Of a stretch of 64,000 nt of DNA, positions 24,829 through 34,600 are shown one piece after another (position 1 is the stretch's first letter; every line of letters begins with the position of its first letter). Made by a program: the position numbers and the translations under genes. This DNA is from Aldehydirespirator sp965200005 (lineage in GTDB: Bacteria; Actinomycetota; Acidimicrobiia; Acidimicrobiales; Aldehydirespiratoraceae): positions 1,860,001-1,924,000 of the forward strand of contig OZ241331.1 in assembly GCA_965200005.1 (NCBI GenBank). The letters are read 5' to 3'. The notes beneath the pieces were generated by a model. The model had not been told where the DNA came from and made no database searches. It saw only the letters and a list, made by a program, of their open reading frames with translations.

Positions 24829-25966
24829 CGATGCCGGTGATCAACCCATGAGCGTTCCGAGGCTGGAAGCGGAGTTGCCTCCCCTGCGTGTGGATGGACG
24901 GATCGCTCGGGCCCGCGAACAACTGTCACGCCACGAACTGGCAGGTGCAGTGTTCATGGCACCCGCAAACGTTCGCTGGCTCACCGGATTCACCGGATCT
25001 AACGGCACAGTCGTTATCACCGACCAGACGGCGGTGCTTGTAACCGACGGCCGCTACGCCGAACAAGCACCTGCGCAACTTGCCGAAGCAGGCTGCGGCA
25101 ACGATGTCGAAGTTGTCATCGCCAACTCCGCTGCGGATGCAGTAGAGCCGCGCTTGAGTTCACTCCGAAAGGTCGGCCTGGAAGACACCGCAAGTTGGCG
25201 TGTGTTGCGCAGTTGGCAAGCGGCACTAAGCGCCGAGATTGTCCCCACAAGCGCATTGATTGAGCAACTGCGTGCTGTGAAAGACGAAGCCGAGATAGTT
25301 CGCATGTCAGCAGCCGCTCAAATCGCAGATCAGGCAGTATCTGAGGTCACTGGTTGGATGCGGCCTGGCGTAACCGAGCGAGACGTGCAATTCGCGATTG
25401 ACGACGCAATGCGACAATGCGGCGCTTCAGGCCCGGCCTATGACACGATCGTTGCATCGGGCCCCAATAGCGCTCTGCCACACGCGCGGCCGGGTGACCG
25501 CGTCATGCAAGAAGGTGACCTCGTTGTTATCGACGCAGGTGCCTGCGTTGATGGCTACCGCAGCGACATGACCCGCACGTTTGTGCTCGGAGAACCAACG
25601 GTGCGTGCCGCCGAGATGCTTGAGGCGGTTACACGTAGCCAAGCTGCTGGTGTTGCGACAGTGTCACCGGGTGTCAAGGCCTGTGAGATTGATGCTGCTT
25701 GCCGTCAGTCGCTAGCAGATGATGGCATGGCAGAGGCCTTTATCCACGGAACCGGTCACGGAGTCGGTCTAGATATCCATGAGTTACCTAGGATCTCAAG
25801 GAAGTCGCATCAGCCGCTATCTCCGGGTGAAGTGTTGACAGTGGAGCCCGGTGTCTACTATGCGGGCTTCGGCGGTGTACGAGTTGAAGACCTTCTGCTC
25901 GTCACCGACAATCGCAGCGTGCCGCTGACTCGTATGCCAAAACGTCCCGTACTGCAGTACACATAA
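24821..25966 (+). CDS. Xaa-Pro aminopeptidase / prolidase family (M24)
   Basis: 381 residues. An N-terminal creatinase-like domain (ANVRWLTGFTGSNGTVVI) precedes the metallopeptidase domain. The dinuclear metal ligands are visible: two Asp in VVIDAGACVDGYRSDMTRTF, His in HGTGHGVGLDIHE, and Glu in VEPGVYY and RVEDLLLVT. It removes N-terminal residues before proline or splits Xaa-Pro dipeptides; which one cannot be told. The GTG at 24821 overlaps aroB; an ATG at 24848 is the alternative. The position before efp is widely conserved. Confidence 0.9.
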   Translation: MASDAGDQPMSVPRLEAELPPLRVDGRIARAREQLSRHELAGAVFMAPANVRWLTGFTGSNGTVVITDQTAVLVTDGRYAEQAPAQLAEAGCGNDVEVVIANSAADAVEPRLSSLRKVGLEDTASWRVLRSWQAALSAEIVPTSALIEQLRAVKDEAEIVRMSAAAQIADQAVSEVTGWMRPGVTERDVQFAIDDAMRQCGASGPAYDTIVASGPNSALPHARPGDRVMQEGDLVVIDAGACVDGYRSDMTRTFVLGEPTVRAAEMLEAVTRSQAAGVATVSPGVKACEIDAACRQSLADDGMAEAFIHGTGHGVGLDIHELPRISRKSHQPLSPGEVLTVEPGVYYAGFGGVRVEDLLLVTDNRSVPLTRMPKRPVLQYT

Positions 25967-25988
25967 CAAGCTTGAATCGAGAAGACTA

Positions 25989-26552
25989 GTGCCCATTATT
26001 ACTACCAATGATCTCAAGAACGGAATGACTCTCGAGATCGACAATAACCTCTTCAATGTTGTCGAGTTTCAGCATGTGAAACCCGGCAAGGGTCATGCAT
26101 TCGTGCGTACCACTCTCAAGAACGTGCGGACAGGTGCCGTCATTGATCGCACGTTTCGGTCTGCAGAGAAGGTTCAGCGTGCCACGATAGACAAGTGCGA
26201 TATGCAGTTGCTGTACCGCGACGGTCAAGACCTTGTGTTCATGGACAATGAGTCGTTTGATCAGCTAATGGTTGAGCCTCATGTGTTGGGCACAGCAGCA
26301 CAGTTTCTCGTTGATGGTTCGTCAGCCATAATGCAAATGCACGGATCTGAGATCGTCGGTACAGAACTTCCGGCCGCAGTGGAACTAGAGATCACAGACA
26401 CCGAACCAGGACTACAGGGCGACAGAATCGCCGGCGCCACCAAACCAGCAACGCTCGAGACTGGCCTAGTAGTCCAAGTCCCGCTCTTCGTATCTTCCGG
26501 CGAGCGAATCAAAGTAGACACCCGCTCAGCCACATACATCTCCCGCGCCTAA
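25989..26552 (+). CDS. efp: Elongation factor P
   Basis: 187 residues in three beta-barrel domains. It relieves ribosome stalling at polyproline. VKPGKGHAFVRT carries Lys34, the position modified in many bacteria; no modification enzyme is in this window. The C-terminal ITDTEPGLQGDRIAGATKPA and VQVPLFVSSGERIKVDTRS are typical. The start is a GTG at 25989. The MltG in this window carries PPTT repeats, a possible EF-P-dependent client. Confidence 0.97.
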   Translation: MPIITTNDLKNGMTLEIDNNLFNVVEFQHVKPGKGHAFVRTTLKNVRTGAVIDRTFRSAEKVQRATIDKCDMQLLYRDGQDLVFMDNESFDQLMVEPHVLGTAAQFLVDGSSAIMQMHGSEIVGTELPAAVELEITDTEPGLQGDRIAGATKPATLETGLVVQVPLFVSSGERIKVDTRSATYISRA

Positions 26553-26564
26553 CTTCGGAGTTGG

Positions 26565-27035
26565 TTGGGCTTTAGTGTGTCGGGTCTTGGTGGGGGTGTG
26601 TTGACATCCGTTCCGGGGTTTGGGGAGCGGCGTGAGGCGCGTGAGGATGCGCTCGCGGTTCTTTATGAATCCGAATTGACCGGGACGACAGTGTCCGAAG
26701 CTCTAGCACGGCGTGCGATTGAACTCTCCGAGTATGCCCAAGACATGGCTTTAGGAGTGGAGACCCGGCGAGACACGATCGATGCGAGCCTGCGACGCCA
26801 TCTCGTGCGATGGCGGCTTGAGCGCATGGCTGTTGTAGACCGCGCACTGGCTCGACTGGCCACATGGGAGTTGGCGCACAGTCCCCAAGTCCCTACCGGC
26901 GTCGTGCTCTCCGAAGCTGTGGTACTCGCTACCCAATATTGCGGAGCCGAATCACCACGCTTTTTGAACGGCGTACTGAGCGCAGTCGCAGAAGAACTTC
27001 GCGATGACCCTAATCCTTCCCGCATTACCAACTGA
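26565..27035 (+). CDS. nusB: Transcription antitermination factor NusB
   Basis: 156 residues, all helical. ERREAREDALAVLYESELTG matches the NusB opening, and WRLERMAVVDRALARLATWE and TGVVLSEAVVLATQYCG match the second half; GVLSAVAEEL ends the fold. NusB pairs with NusE in rRNA antitermination. The TTG at 26565 gives a ~20-residue glycine-rich extension before the conserved core, so the start may be later. The end overlaps the next gene by 32 bases. Confidence 0.88.
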   Translation: MGFSVSGLGGGVLTSVPGFGERREAREDALAVLYESELTGTTVSEALARRAIELSEYAQDMALGVETRRDTIDASLRRHLVRWRLERMAVVDRALARLATWELAHSPQVPTGVVLSEAVVLATQYCGAESPRFLNGVLSAVAEELRDDPNPSRITN

Positions 27036-27546
27036 AGGCCTCGAAACTTCTCAAACCCGGATCCGGCCGTGGCACATCCAAGATGCTCCTGCTCTGGTTG
27101 CGGCTTGGTCGGATCCCTTGATTCGACAATGGCTTGAGGTACCAGATCTCGCGGACGCAGAAACGGCCGAACGTTGGATCACAGGGCGAGAACGGGCATG
27201 GCGCATGGGCATCTCTGTCGACCTCGTCATTGCCGACCGAGGCTCCGATGCTGTTGTTGGTGAAGCAGGGCTGAGCAACTTCGATGCTGCTCGCAAGGCA
27301 GCCCTGATCGGGTGGTGGGTCGGCCCAGATTGGCGTCGGCGCGGTATAGCTACCGAGGCGGTCACCGCCGTGGTCGGATGGGCACTTCAAAGTGGCGTAC
27401 TCGGATGGGTCGTAGCGGAGATTCAATCTGCAAACGCCGCTTCGATCGCAGTCGCTAAGCGGGCGGGTATGAGACAGATAAACGCTGCACCACACGGTGA
27501 CCGGATCGTCTTCGCAGCCGCTGATATGGTTCCCGCCCGACCGTGA
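27004..27546 (+). CDS. GNAT-family N-acetyltransferase (RimJ/RimL-like)
   Basis: 180 residues. The acetyl-CoA binding motif is in GWWVGPDWRRRGIATEAVTA (RRxGxA) and the C-terminal SANAASIAVAKRAGM is typical of the RimJ/RimL branch. RLRPW-like opening TRIRPWHIQDAPALVAAWSD fits. The acceptor (a protein N-terminus or small amine) is unknown. It overlaps nusB by 32 bases and ends just before the pyr leader, so it may be the last gene of the efp-nusB unit. Confidence 0.8.
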   Translation: MTLILPALPTEGLETSQTRIRPWHIQDAPALVAAWSDPLIRQWLEVPDLADAETAERWITGRERAWRMGISVDLVIADRGSDAVVGEAGLSNFDAARKAALIGWWVGPDWRRRGIATEAVTAVVGWALQSGVLGWVVAEIQSANAASIAVAKRAGMRQINAAPHGDRIVFAAADMVPARP

Positions 27547-27547
27547 A

Positions 27548-27572
27548 ACGGGTCCCGTGAGGCCCGTACGGG
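27548..27572 (+). promoter_or_regulatory. PyrR-binding RNA hairpin, with overlapping alternative stem
   Basis: ACGGG (27548-27552) pairs with CCCGT (27563-27567), presenting the loop TCCCGTGAGG, which resembles the PyrR binding loop with its GAGG. An alternative stem uses CCCGT (27554-27558) with ACGGG (27568-27572). The two cannot form together. The ribosome-binding region GGAAAGGA at 27571-27578 adjoins the second stem, suggesting translational control by PyrR and UMP. Confidence 0.7.
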
Positions 27573-27582
27573 AAAGGAAAAC

Positions 27583-28149
27583 ATGGCAGACCACGAACGC
27601 CGCTTCACGGTGCCCCATGTCGGTGGCACTTTCCGTGCTCGAGTCAAGGTCATGAACGCCGAAGATGTCCAGCGGGCAATCCGGCGCATGACCCACGAAG
27701 TCATCGAACGAAACCACGGAGCCGAACAAATCGTTGTCATCGGCCTGCAGACCGGTGGCATGGACATATCACGCCAGATGGCTGAAACGATCTACCGGAT
27801 CGAGGGAACGCAAGTGCCCGAGGGGTCACTCGACGTTGCCCTTCATCGTGACGATGTGGGCCTGCGCCCCTTCGTCCCCCAGGCCGTCACCAAGATCCCA
27901 GTCGATCTAGACCGGCGCATTGTCGTGCTCGTCGATGATGTGCTGTTCACCGGACGAACTGTGAGAGCAGCACTCGACGCGCTGCACACCTGGGGCCGTC
28001 CCCAGGCCGTCCAACTCGCTGTGATGGTCGATCGCGGGCATCGCGAGCTGCCGATTCGCCCGGATTTTGTGGGCAAGAACCTCCCTACGCGCCGAGACGA
28101 GATGGTCGACGTGAAGCTCGATGGCGTCTACATCGGTGACCTGATATGA
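27583..28149 (+). CDS. pyrR: PyrR bifunctional pyr regulator / uracil phosphoribosyltransferase
   Basis: 188 residues. The PRPP motif VVLVDDVLFTGRTVRAALDA lies at 114-133. RMTHEVIERNHG and GLQTGGMDISRQMAE resemble the RNA-binding/N-terminal part, and PVDLDRRI precedes the motif. It binds its mRNA leader with UMP and may also make UMP from uracil. It is the first gene of the operon and starts 10 bases after the leader hairpin. Its last bases overlap the pyrB start (ATGA). Confidence 0.95.
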   Translation: MADHERRFTVPHVGGTFRARVKVMNAEDVQRAIRRMTHEVIERNHGAEQIVVIGLQTGGMDISRQMAETIYRIEGTQVPEGSLDVALHRDDVGLRPFVPQAVTKIPVDLDRRIVVLVDDVLFTGRTVRAALDALHTWGRPQAVQLAVMVDRGHRELPIRPDFVGKNLPTRRDEMVDVKLDGVYIGDLI

Positions 28150-29123
28150 GCCCGAACCGCACAAACGGCAACGATGACAGACGCCACCTGCTCACCATCA
28201 GCGATCTCGACCGGACAGACCTCGACCGGCTGCTTGATCTGACTGACACTTTCGCAGAAGTAGCGCAACGTCGAATCCCACGGGTACCGGCACTGCGGGG
28301 CAAGACAATCGCTTGGCTATTTTACGAGGCCAGCACCCGCACCCGCCTCTCGTTTGAAGCCGCAGCCAAACGGCTATCAGCTGACACAGTCAACTTCTCG
28401 GTTAGCACCTCATCGGTCAGCAAAGGCGAATCGGTCAGAGACACCGTCGAGACCATCGCCGCAATGGGAATCGACGCAATTGTGGTGCGACACTCTTGCG
28501 CCGGCGTGCCTCATCGAATCCCCGATTGGATCGACGCTTCGGTGATCAACGCCGGTGATGGCAACCACGAACACCCCACCCAAGCGCTGCTCGACCTCTA
28601 CACAGCGAGACGCCACTTCGGCAGCCTCTCCGGCAAGCGAATGGCGATAGTCGGCGACATCCGCCACTCCCGGGTTGCCCGCTCGGGAGTCTTCGCCTTC
28701 GCAGCCATGGGTACGCAGGTAACGCTGGTAGCGCCCCGCTCGCTGCTACCCCCCAGTGTTGAGGGCTGGCCCGTGTCAGTCACTCATGATCTCGACGAGG
28801 TGCTGGAACACACTGACATTTGCTACCTGTTGCGCATGCAACTGGAGCGTCAATCCGGCGCGTGGGTGCCATCGCTGCGCGAGTTGCGTGAAGAGTACGG
28901 CATGAGTGTCGAGCGTGCCGAACGACTCCCCCGGCGAGCGCTGATCATGCACCCAGGGCCGATGAACCGTGGCGTCGAGATAGACGGCGAGGTGGCTGAC
29001 CGCCCCAATGCCGTCATCACCGAACAGGTCGCCAACGGCGTGTCGGTGCGGATGGCGGTGCTGTTCTTACTGCTTGGCTCAGGTCGAGACACCGTCGTGA
29101 GCCCGAGCGCCATAGCAGCATGA
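28146..29123 (+). CDS. pyrB: Aspartate carbamoyltransferase catalytic subunit
   Basis: 325 residues. The carbamoyl-phosphate motif STRTR is in YEASTRTRLSFE (near 63-67), HPTQALLDLYT follows, and LRMQLERQ plus MHPGPMNRGVEI form the aspartate side. It catalyses the first committed pyrimidine step. No regulatory chain (pyrI) is present. The start overlaps the pyrR stop (ATGA). Confidence 0.96.
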   Translation: MSPNRTNGNDDRRHLLTISDLDRTDLDRLLDLTDTFAEVAQRRIPRVPALRGKTIAWLFYEASTRTRLSFEAAAKRLSADTVNFSVSTSSVSKGESVRDTVETIAAMGIDAIVVRHSCAGVPHRIPDWIDASVINAGDGNHEHPTQALLDLYTARRHFGSLSGKRMAIVGDIRHSRVARSGVFAFAAMGTQVTLVAPRSLLPPSVEGWPVSVTHDLDEVLEHTDICYLLRMQLERQSGAWVPSLRELREEYGMSVERAERLPRRALIMHPGPMNRGVEIDGEVADRPNAVITEQVANGVSVRMAVLFLLLGSGRDTVVSPSAIAA

Positions 29124-29136
29124 TGAGCCCCACGCG

Positions 29137-30489
29137 ATGAACGCTCGAATGATCGGAGCCGTGCCTCGCAGCGCTATCGCTTTGCGAGGTGGAACCGTTG
29201 TGGACTCACGGGGTCACCGCCGAGCGGACGTTCTAGTCGGCGACGGCCGAGTAATTGCGGTCATTCCTGACAACGGGTCCGGCGCGGCGGCGGACGCGCA
29301 ACTCGACGACTACCGCACACTTGACGCCTCAGGCTGCATTGTTGCCCCCGGCCTAGTTGACCTGCATGTACATCTGCGACAACCCGGCCGGGAGGACGCC
29401 GAGACCATCGAAACCGGCGCACGTGGCGCAGCACTTGGAGGTTTCACAGCCGTCGTCGCCATGCCCAACACCGACCCAACAATTGACTGCGCAGCCGTGG
29501 TTCGTGAGGTTCAAGCGCTTGGAAGCACATCGTGTTGTGATGTCTTCGCCTCGGCCGCCATCACCAAAGGTCGCCGGGGTACCGAACTGAGTCCCATGGC
29601 CGAGCTAGTACGCCTGGGCGTTCGTATCTTTACGGACGACGGCGATGGTGTGCAGGACGCTCTTGTGATGCGCCGAGCCCTCGAATACGCAGGAGGGCTT
29701 GACCATCTCGCCGGCGGCAGCCGCATCGTGTTGGCTCAGCACTGCGAAGTAGCCGAGCTAAGCGCTGGTGGCTACATGCATGAAGGCGCCTGGTCGAGCC
29801 GGCTCGGGCTCGGCGGCCAACCATCGGAGGCCGAGGAACTGATGGTTATGCGCGACATAGCCCTCTCACGCCTTACCGGCTCAAGGGTTCACTTCCAGCA
29901 TCTATCGACCGCTGGTTCGGTAGCGATGGTTCGAGCTGCAAAGCAGGCCGGGCTACCTGTGACGGCGGAAGCCACACCCCATCACTTCACCCTCACACAC
30001 GCCTGTTGCGCGACCTATGACACGGTCTTCAAAGTGCATCCTCCACTGCGCACCAGCGATGACGTGGCAGCGATCAAGGCTGGCCTGGCCGATGGCACGA
30101 TCGACGCCATCGCCTCCGACCACGCTCCCCACAGCAGCCACGACAAGGAAAAGCCGTTCGACTCGGCACCTCCGGGAATGCTCGGCCTGGAGACGGCTCT
30201 CGCACTTGCCTTGACCGAACTCGACTTGGAGATAGATCAGGTACTGGCGTTGATGTCCTGGCAACCGGCTCAGATAGCCGGGCTAGCCGATCATGGCGGG
30301 CCGATAGTGCCAGGGGCTGCAGCAAATATCTGTGTGATCGATCCATCTGAGCGATGGACAGTATCGGGGCACAAGATGGCCAGCCTGAGCCGCAACACAC
30401 CCTTCGAGGGTCGCAAGCTTCGCGGCCGGGTGCGTCACACGCTGCTCGCCTCCGAACCCGTGGTCGTCAACGCCACTGCGCAAAGGTGA
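29137..30489 (+). CDS. pyrC: Dihydroorotase
   Basis: 450 residues. The metal ligand motif is DLHVHLRQPGRED (His77, His79). The binuclear site continues with the region around IVLAQHCEV and HFQHLST, and IASDHAPHSSHDKE carries the catalytic Asp. It closes carbamoyl-aspartate to dihydroorotate. It starts 13 bases after pyrB; an ATG at 29149 is an alternative start. The stop overlaps the GTG of carA. Confidence 0.95.
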   Translation: MNARMIGAVPRSAIALRGGTVVDSRGHRRADVLVGDGRVIAVIPDNGSGAAADAQLDDYRTLDASGCIVAPGLVDLHVHLRQPGREDAETIETGARGAALGGFTAVVAMPNTDPTIDCAAVVREVQALGSTSCCDVFASAAITKGRRGTELSPMAELVRLGVRIFTDDGDGVQDALVMRRALEYAGGLDHLAGGSRIVLAQHCEVAELSAGGYMHEGAWSSRLGLGGQPSEAEELMVMRDIALSRLTGSRVHFQHLSTAGSVAMVRAAKQAGLPVTAEATPHHFTLTHACCATYDTVFKVHPPLRTSDDVAAIKAGLADGTIDAIASDHAPHSSHDKEKPFDSAPPGMLGLETALALALTELDLEIDQVLALMSWQPAQIAGLADHGGPIVPGAAANICVIDPSERWTVSGHKMASLSRNTPFEGRKLRGRVRHTLLASEPVVVNATAQR

Positions 30490-31614
30490 CGCCACAAGCC
30501 GGTGCTCAACTAGCGGCATGGGGCGGCACGCCCGCGACGCTGGTTCTAAGCGATGGTGCGACATTCGAGGGCGAGGCCTGCGGCGCAGCCACTGATGTCA
30601 CTTCGGGTGAGGTCGTGTTCAACACCGTTATGAGCGGTTACACCTATGAGCGGTTACACCGAAGTGGTCTCGGACCCCTCTTACGCGGGCCAGATGATCG
30701 CCTTCACCTACCCACACATCGGCAACTACGGTTCGCATCCCGCCGATATCGAGTCCTCAAAGATCCACTGCCGTGGCGTGATCTTGCGCGACATCACGAA
30801 ACCAAGCAGCTGGCGAGCGAGCACCACCTTTGACGACTTCTTGAAGTCCAACGGGATCGCTGGCATCACCGGCATGGACACTCGCAGACTGACCCGTCAC
30901 ATTCGTCAGGCTGGCGCAATGCCAGGGGCTTTCGGAACTGCGCCCGCCGGCACCCTGCTCGAAGCAGCACGATCCGAACCCCCAACAAGCGACGTGGATC
31001 TCATCGAAGAGGTCACCGCGCCACACCCCTACACAACTGGTTCCGGGCCAAGACGGGTAGTCGCCTACGACTTTGGCATCAAAGCCACGATCCTTCGATG
31101 CCTCGCCGACATTGCCACGGTCACCGTCGTGCCTGCGTCCACACCCGCCGAAGTTGTGCTCGCTCGCAACCCCGATGGAGTGCTGTTGAGCAACGGTCCA
31201 GGTGATCCGAAGTCAGCGACCAACTGCATCTCCACGGTTCGTTGCCTAGTGGGTCGGGTGCCGGTGTTTGGGATCTGTCTTGGCTTCCAATTGCTAGCGC
31301 TAGCGCTAGGCGGGCGCACGTTCAAGATGGCGTTCGGGCACCACGGCGGGAATGTGCCGGTGCGTTGCCAGAAGACAGGCGCCATCGAAATCACTAGCCA
31401 GAACCACAACTTCGCTGTCGAGTCAGGCTCTGTGCCTGGTGTCACCGAGACTCATGTGTGCCTAAACGACGGCGTTCTTGAAGGCTTCTCGGTAGATCAA
31501 ATCGCAGCTTTCGGTGTTCAATACCATCCTGAGGCAGCTCCGGGGCCCCACGATGCTCGCCACCACTTCGCCCGTTTCGCATACATGATGGATCGCTTCC
31601 GTGCCGCGGCGTGA
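30486..31614 (+). CDS. carA: Carbamoyl-phosphate synthase small subunit, frame broken by 16-bp tandem duplication
   Basis: CarA releases ammonia from glutamine for CarB. The N-terminal frame from the GTG at 30486 reads LVLSDGATFEGEACG, then GEVVFNTVMSGYT, and is thrown out of frame at 30645. The second frame, from an ATG at 30646, reads MSGYTEVVSDPSYAGQMI and continues to 31614, with DYTGMDTRRLTRHIR-like, GICLGFQLLALALGG (catalytic Cys) and GVQYHPEAAPGP. Both copies of a 16-bp exact tandem repeat lie at the junction. Removing one copy gives a 370-residue protein, the normal length. As sequenced, no full-length CarA is made unless by slippage; reinitiation at 30646 would give 322 residues lacking the first ~53. 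An assembly error is a real possibility. Confidence 0.85.
30629..30660 (+). repeat. Exact 16-bp tandem duplication inside carA
   Basis: The unit TATGAGCGGTTACACC occupies 30629-30644 and again 30645-30660. Sixteen is not a multiple of three, so the duplication shifts the frame. It creates the second ATG at 30646. Confidence 0.9.
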
Positions 31615-34600
31615 GGACATCAACTCGATCCTGATCATCGGCTCCGGCCCGATTGTCATAGGCCAGGCCTGCGAGTTCGATTACTCAGGTACGCAGGCTT
31701 GCCGGGTGCTGCGCAGCGAGGGTTACCGGGTGATCCTCGCTAACTCAAACCCGGCGACGATCATGACCGATCCAGAGGTAGCCGACGTTACCTACCTTGA
31801 ACCTCTCGACGTTGACGTAATCGCAAGCATCTTGAAACGTGAACGGCCGGACGCCCTGCTGGCAACACTCGGCGGACAGACCGGCCTCAACCTCGCCATG
31901 CAGCTAGAGGCCAGCGGCACTCTCGACGAACTCGGCACCCAGTTAATCGGAGCCAACGCTCAAGCCATCGCAACAGCCGAAGACCGGCACCTGTTCAAGC
32001 AAGCCATGATCGAGATCGGCCTTGAGGTGCCCCGATCCGGGATCGCAAAGAGTCGCGCCGAGGCACATGACGTGCTCGCGGCGCTGGGTTTGCCGGTCAT
32101 CATCCGACCTGCCTACATACTTGGTGGTAGCGGCGCCGGCATCGCTACCACCGCCGCAGAGTTCGAACTTGCTGTTGCTGCTGGACTCGAAGCCAGCCCG
32201 ATTAGAGAGATCTTGATCGAAGAGTCGATCGTAGGCTGGAAGGAATACGAACTTGAAGTCATGCGTGATCGCCACGACAACTGTGTCGTGGTCTGCTCCA
32301 TCGAGAACCTCGACCCGATGGGTGTTCACACTGGCGACTCGATCACCGTCGCACCTGCCCAGACGCTCAGCGATACGGAATACCAGAAGATGCGCAACGC
32401 TGCCTTTGCCGTGCTCCGGCGTGTCGGTGTCGAGACGGGCGGTTCCAACGTCCAGTTCGCGGTGAACCCCGCAGACGGACGCCAGGTTGTGATCGAAATG
32501 AATCCTCGAGTCAGCCGGTCTTCCGCGCTGGCATCCAAAGCAACAGGGTTCCCGATCGCCAAGATCGCGGCGCGCCTTGCTGTGGGTTACACACTCGACG
32601 AAATCCCCAACGACATCACCGCCAAGACACCAGCAAGCTTCGAACCAACGCTCGATTACGTCGTCACGAAGATCCCACGCTGGTCATTCGAAAAGTTTGA
32701 CGGAACCAGTGGTGTGCTGGGCACATCGATGCAGTCGGTTGGTGAAGTAATGGCACTAGGCCGCACGTTCTGTGAGTCGCTGCAGAAGGGGATCCGTTCA
32801 CTTGAACATGGCCGGTTGGGACTCAACGGCGATTCTGGTGAGACTGCATATGAGTCACTTAGTGACGCACAACTGCTTGATGGAATGACACAACCAACTC
32901 GTGAACGCCTCTTTCAGCTAGAAGTCTTGATACGTCGCGGCGTAAGTATCGACACCATAAGTTCCGCTAGTGGAATCGATCGTTGGTTCCTAGAACAGAT
33001 TGCACGAATCAGCGAAGCTCGCATGCATCTGTCTGGTTGTGAGCCGCACACCTTGAGTCGGATGCACTGGCGACGGGTCAAGCAGCTCGGATTCTCTGAT
33101 GCACAATTGGCATACATTCTTGGCTCGACACCTGATGTTGTGCGCCAGACACGAACCGCTTGCGGAGTTACTACCACCTACAAGACTGTCGATACTTGTG
33201 CCGCTGAGTTTGAGGCAACGACTCCGTATCACTATTCGACATATGAAGACACTTCTGAGGTACAACCGGCCGTCAAGCCAAGAGTGGTGATTTGTGGCTC
33301 AGTGCCTAATCGCATCGGTCAGGGAGTCGAGTTTGACTATTGCTGTGTGCATGCGGGAGAGGCACTCCGGGAAGCCGGCTTTGAGACAGTAATGATCAAC
33401 TGCAATCCAGAGACTGTCTCAACCGATTACGACGCTAACGACCGGCTGTATTTCGAGCCACTGACCGCCGAGGATGTCGACAATGTGATTGCGGTTGAGC
33501 AGCCGGTCGGAGTGATCGTGTCATTAGGCGGACAGACGCCACTGTCTCTAGCTAGCGGGCTTGATCCAGAGTTGGTGCTTGGCACGCCGGTGGCCTCAAT
33601 TGACCTTGCAGAGGACCGTCAACTATGGAGCGCGCTGTGTCGCCGCATCGGGATTCCTCAGCCTGCGGGTGCCACGGTTTCTGATGCCAACGAGGCGGTC
33701 CAGATCGCAGAAGACATTGGCTTTCCGGTGCTGCTGCGACCCTCATACGTGCTCGGTGGACGGGCCATGACAATCGCCTATGACACCGACGAGCTTCGAG
33801 GAGCTATTGCAGAGATGGGAGAGGGTGGCTTATTGCACGCCGAGGGTGGCCCTGCATCTCAACGGCCTGTGCTGGTTGACCGCTTTCTTGAAGATGCCAT
33901 TGAAGTGGACGTGGACGCAGTGCGTGACCACACGGGCGAAGTGTTTGTGGCTGCAGTGATGGAACACGTTGAACGTGCCGGAGTGCATTCGGGCGACTCG
34001 GCTTGTTCAATCCCTGCAACTACGTTGAGCGCCGCAGAGTCCGACACCATCTGCAACTACACGCGCCTCATTGCAGAAGCTCTCGGTGTCGTCGGGCTAC
34101 TAAACGTGCAGTTTGCTGTCCGCCGCTCAAGCGCTGAACGCCTTGACGGAACTGGCAGCACCGCCACGCCTGATAGCGCTGTCCCACATGGGGTTTACGT
34201 ACTTGAAGCCAATCCTCGTGCCTCACGGACAGTTCCGTTCGTGTCCAAAGCGACCGGTATCCCGCTGGCAAAGGTCGCGGCGCGTCTCATGGTTGGAGCG
34301 ACGCTGCGAGACCTAAGTGCTGAGCAACTAATGCCCGCCCACGCCGTAGGCGATGATCGGATGTTAAGGACATCACGCGGCTTTGTCGCAGTAAAAGAGG
34401 TTGTGTTGCCGTTCGACAGATTCCCCGACACTGATGCAGTACTTGGCCCTGAGATGCACTCAACTGGTGAGGTTGTGGCTATAGACGTGACTCCGGGACT
34501 GGCATTCCTCAAGGCACAATTCGCTGCCGGTACACGCTTGCGCAACTCAGGCACCGTGTTCATGTCGATGGCTAATCGTGACAAGCCTGCCGGGTTGCGG

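Noticed and set aside
30354..30485. Upstream extension of the carA N-terminal frame
   Set aside because: Lies wholly within pyrC in another frame; the GTG at 30486 gives a normal CarA length once one repeat copy is removed.
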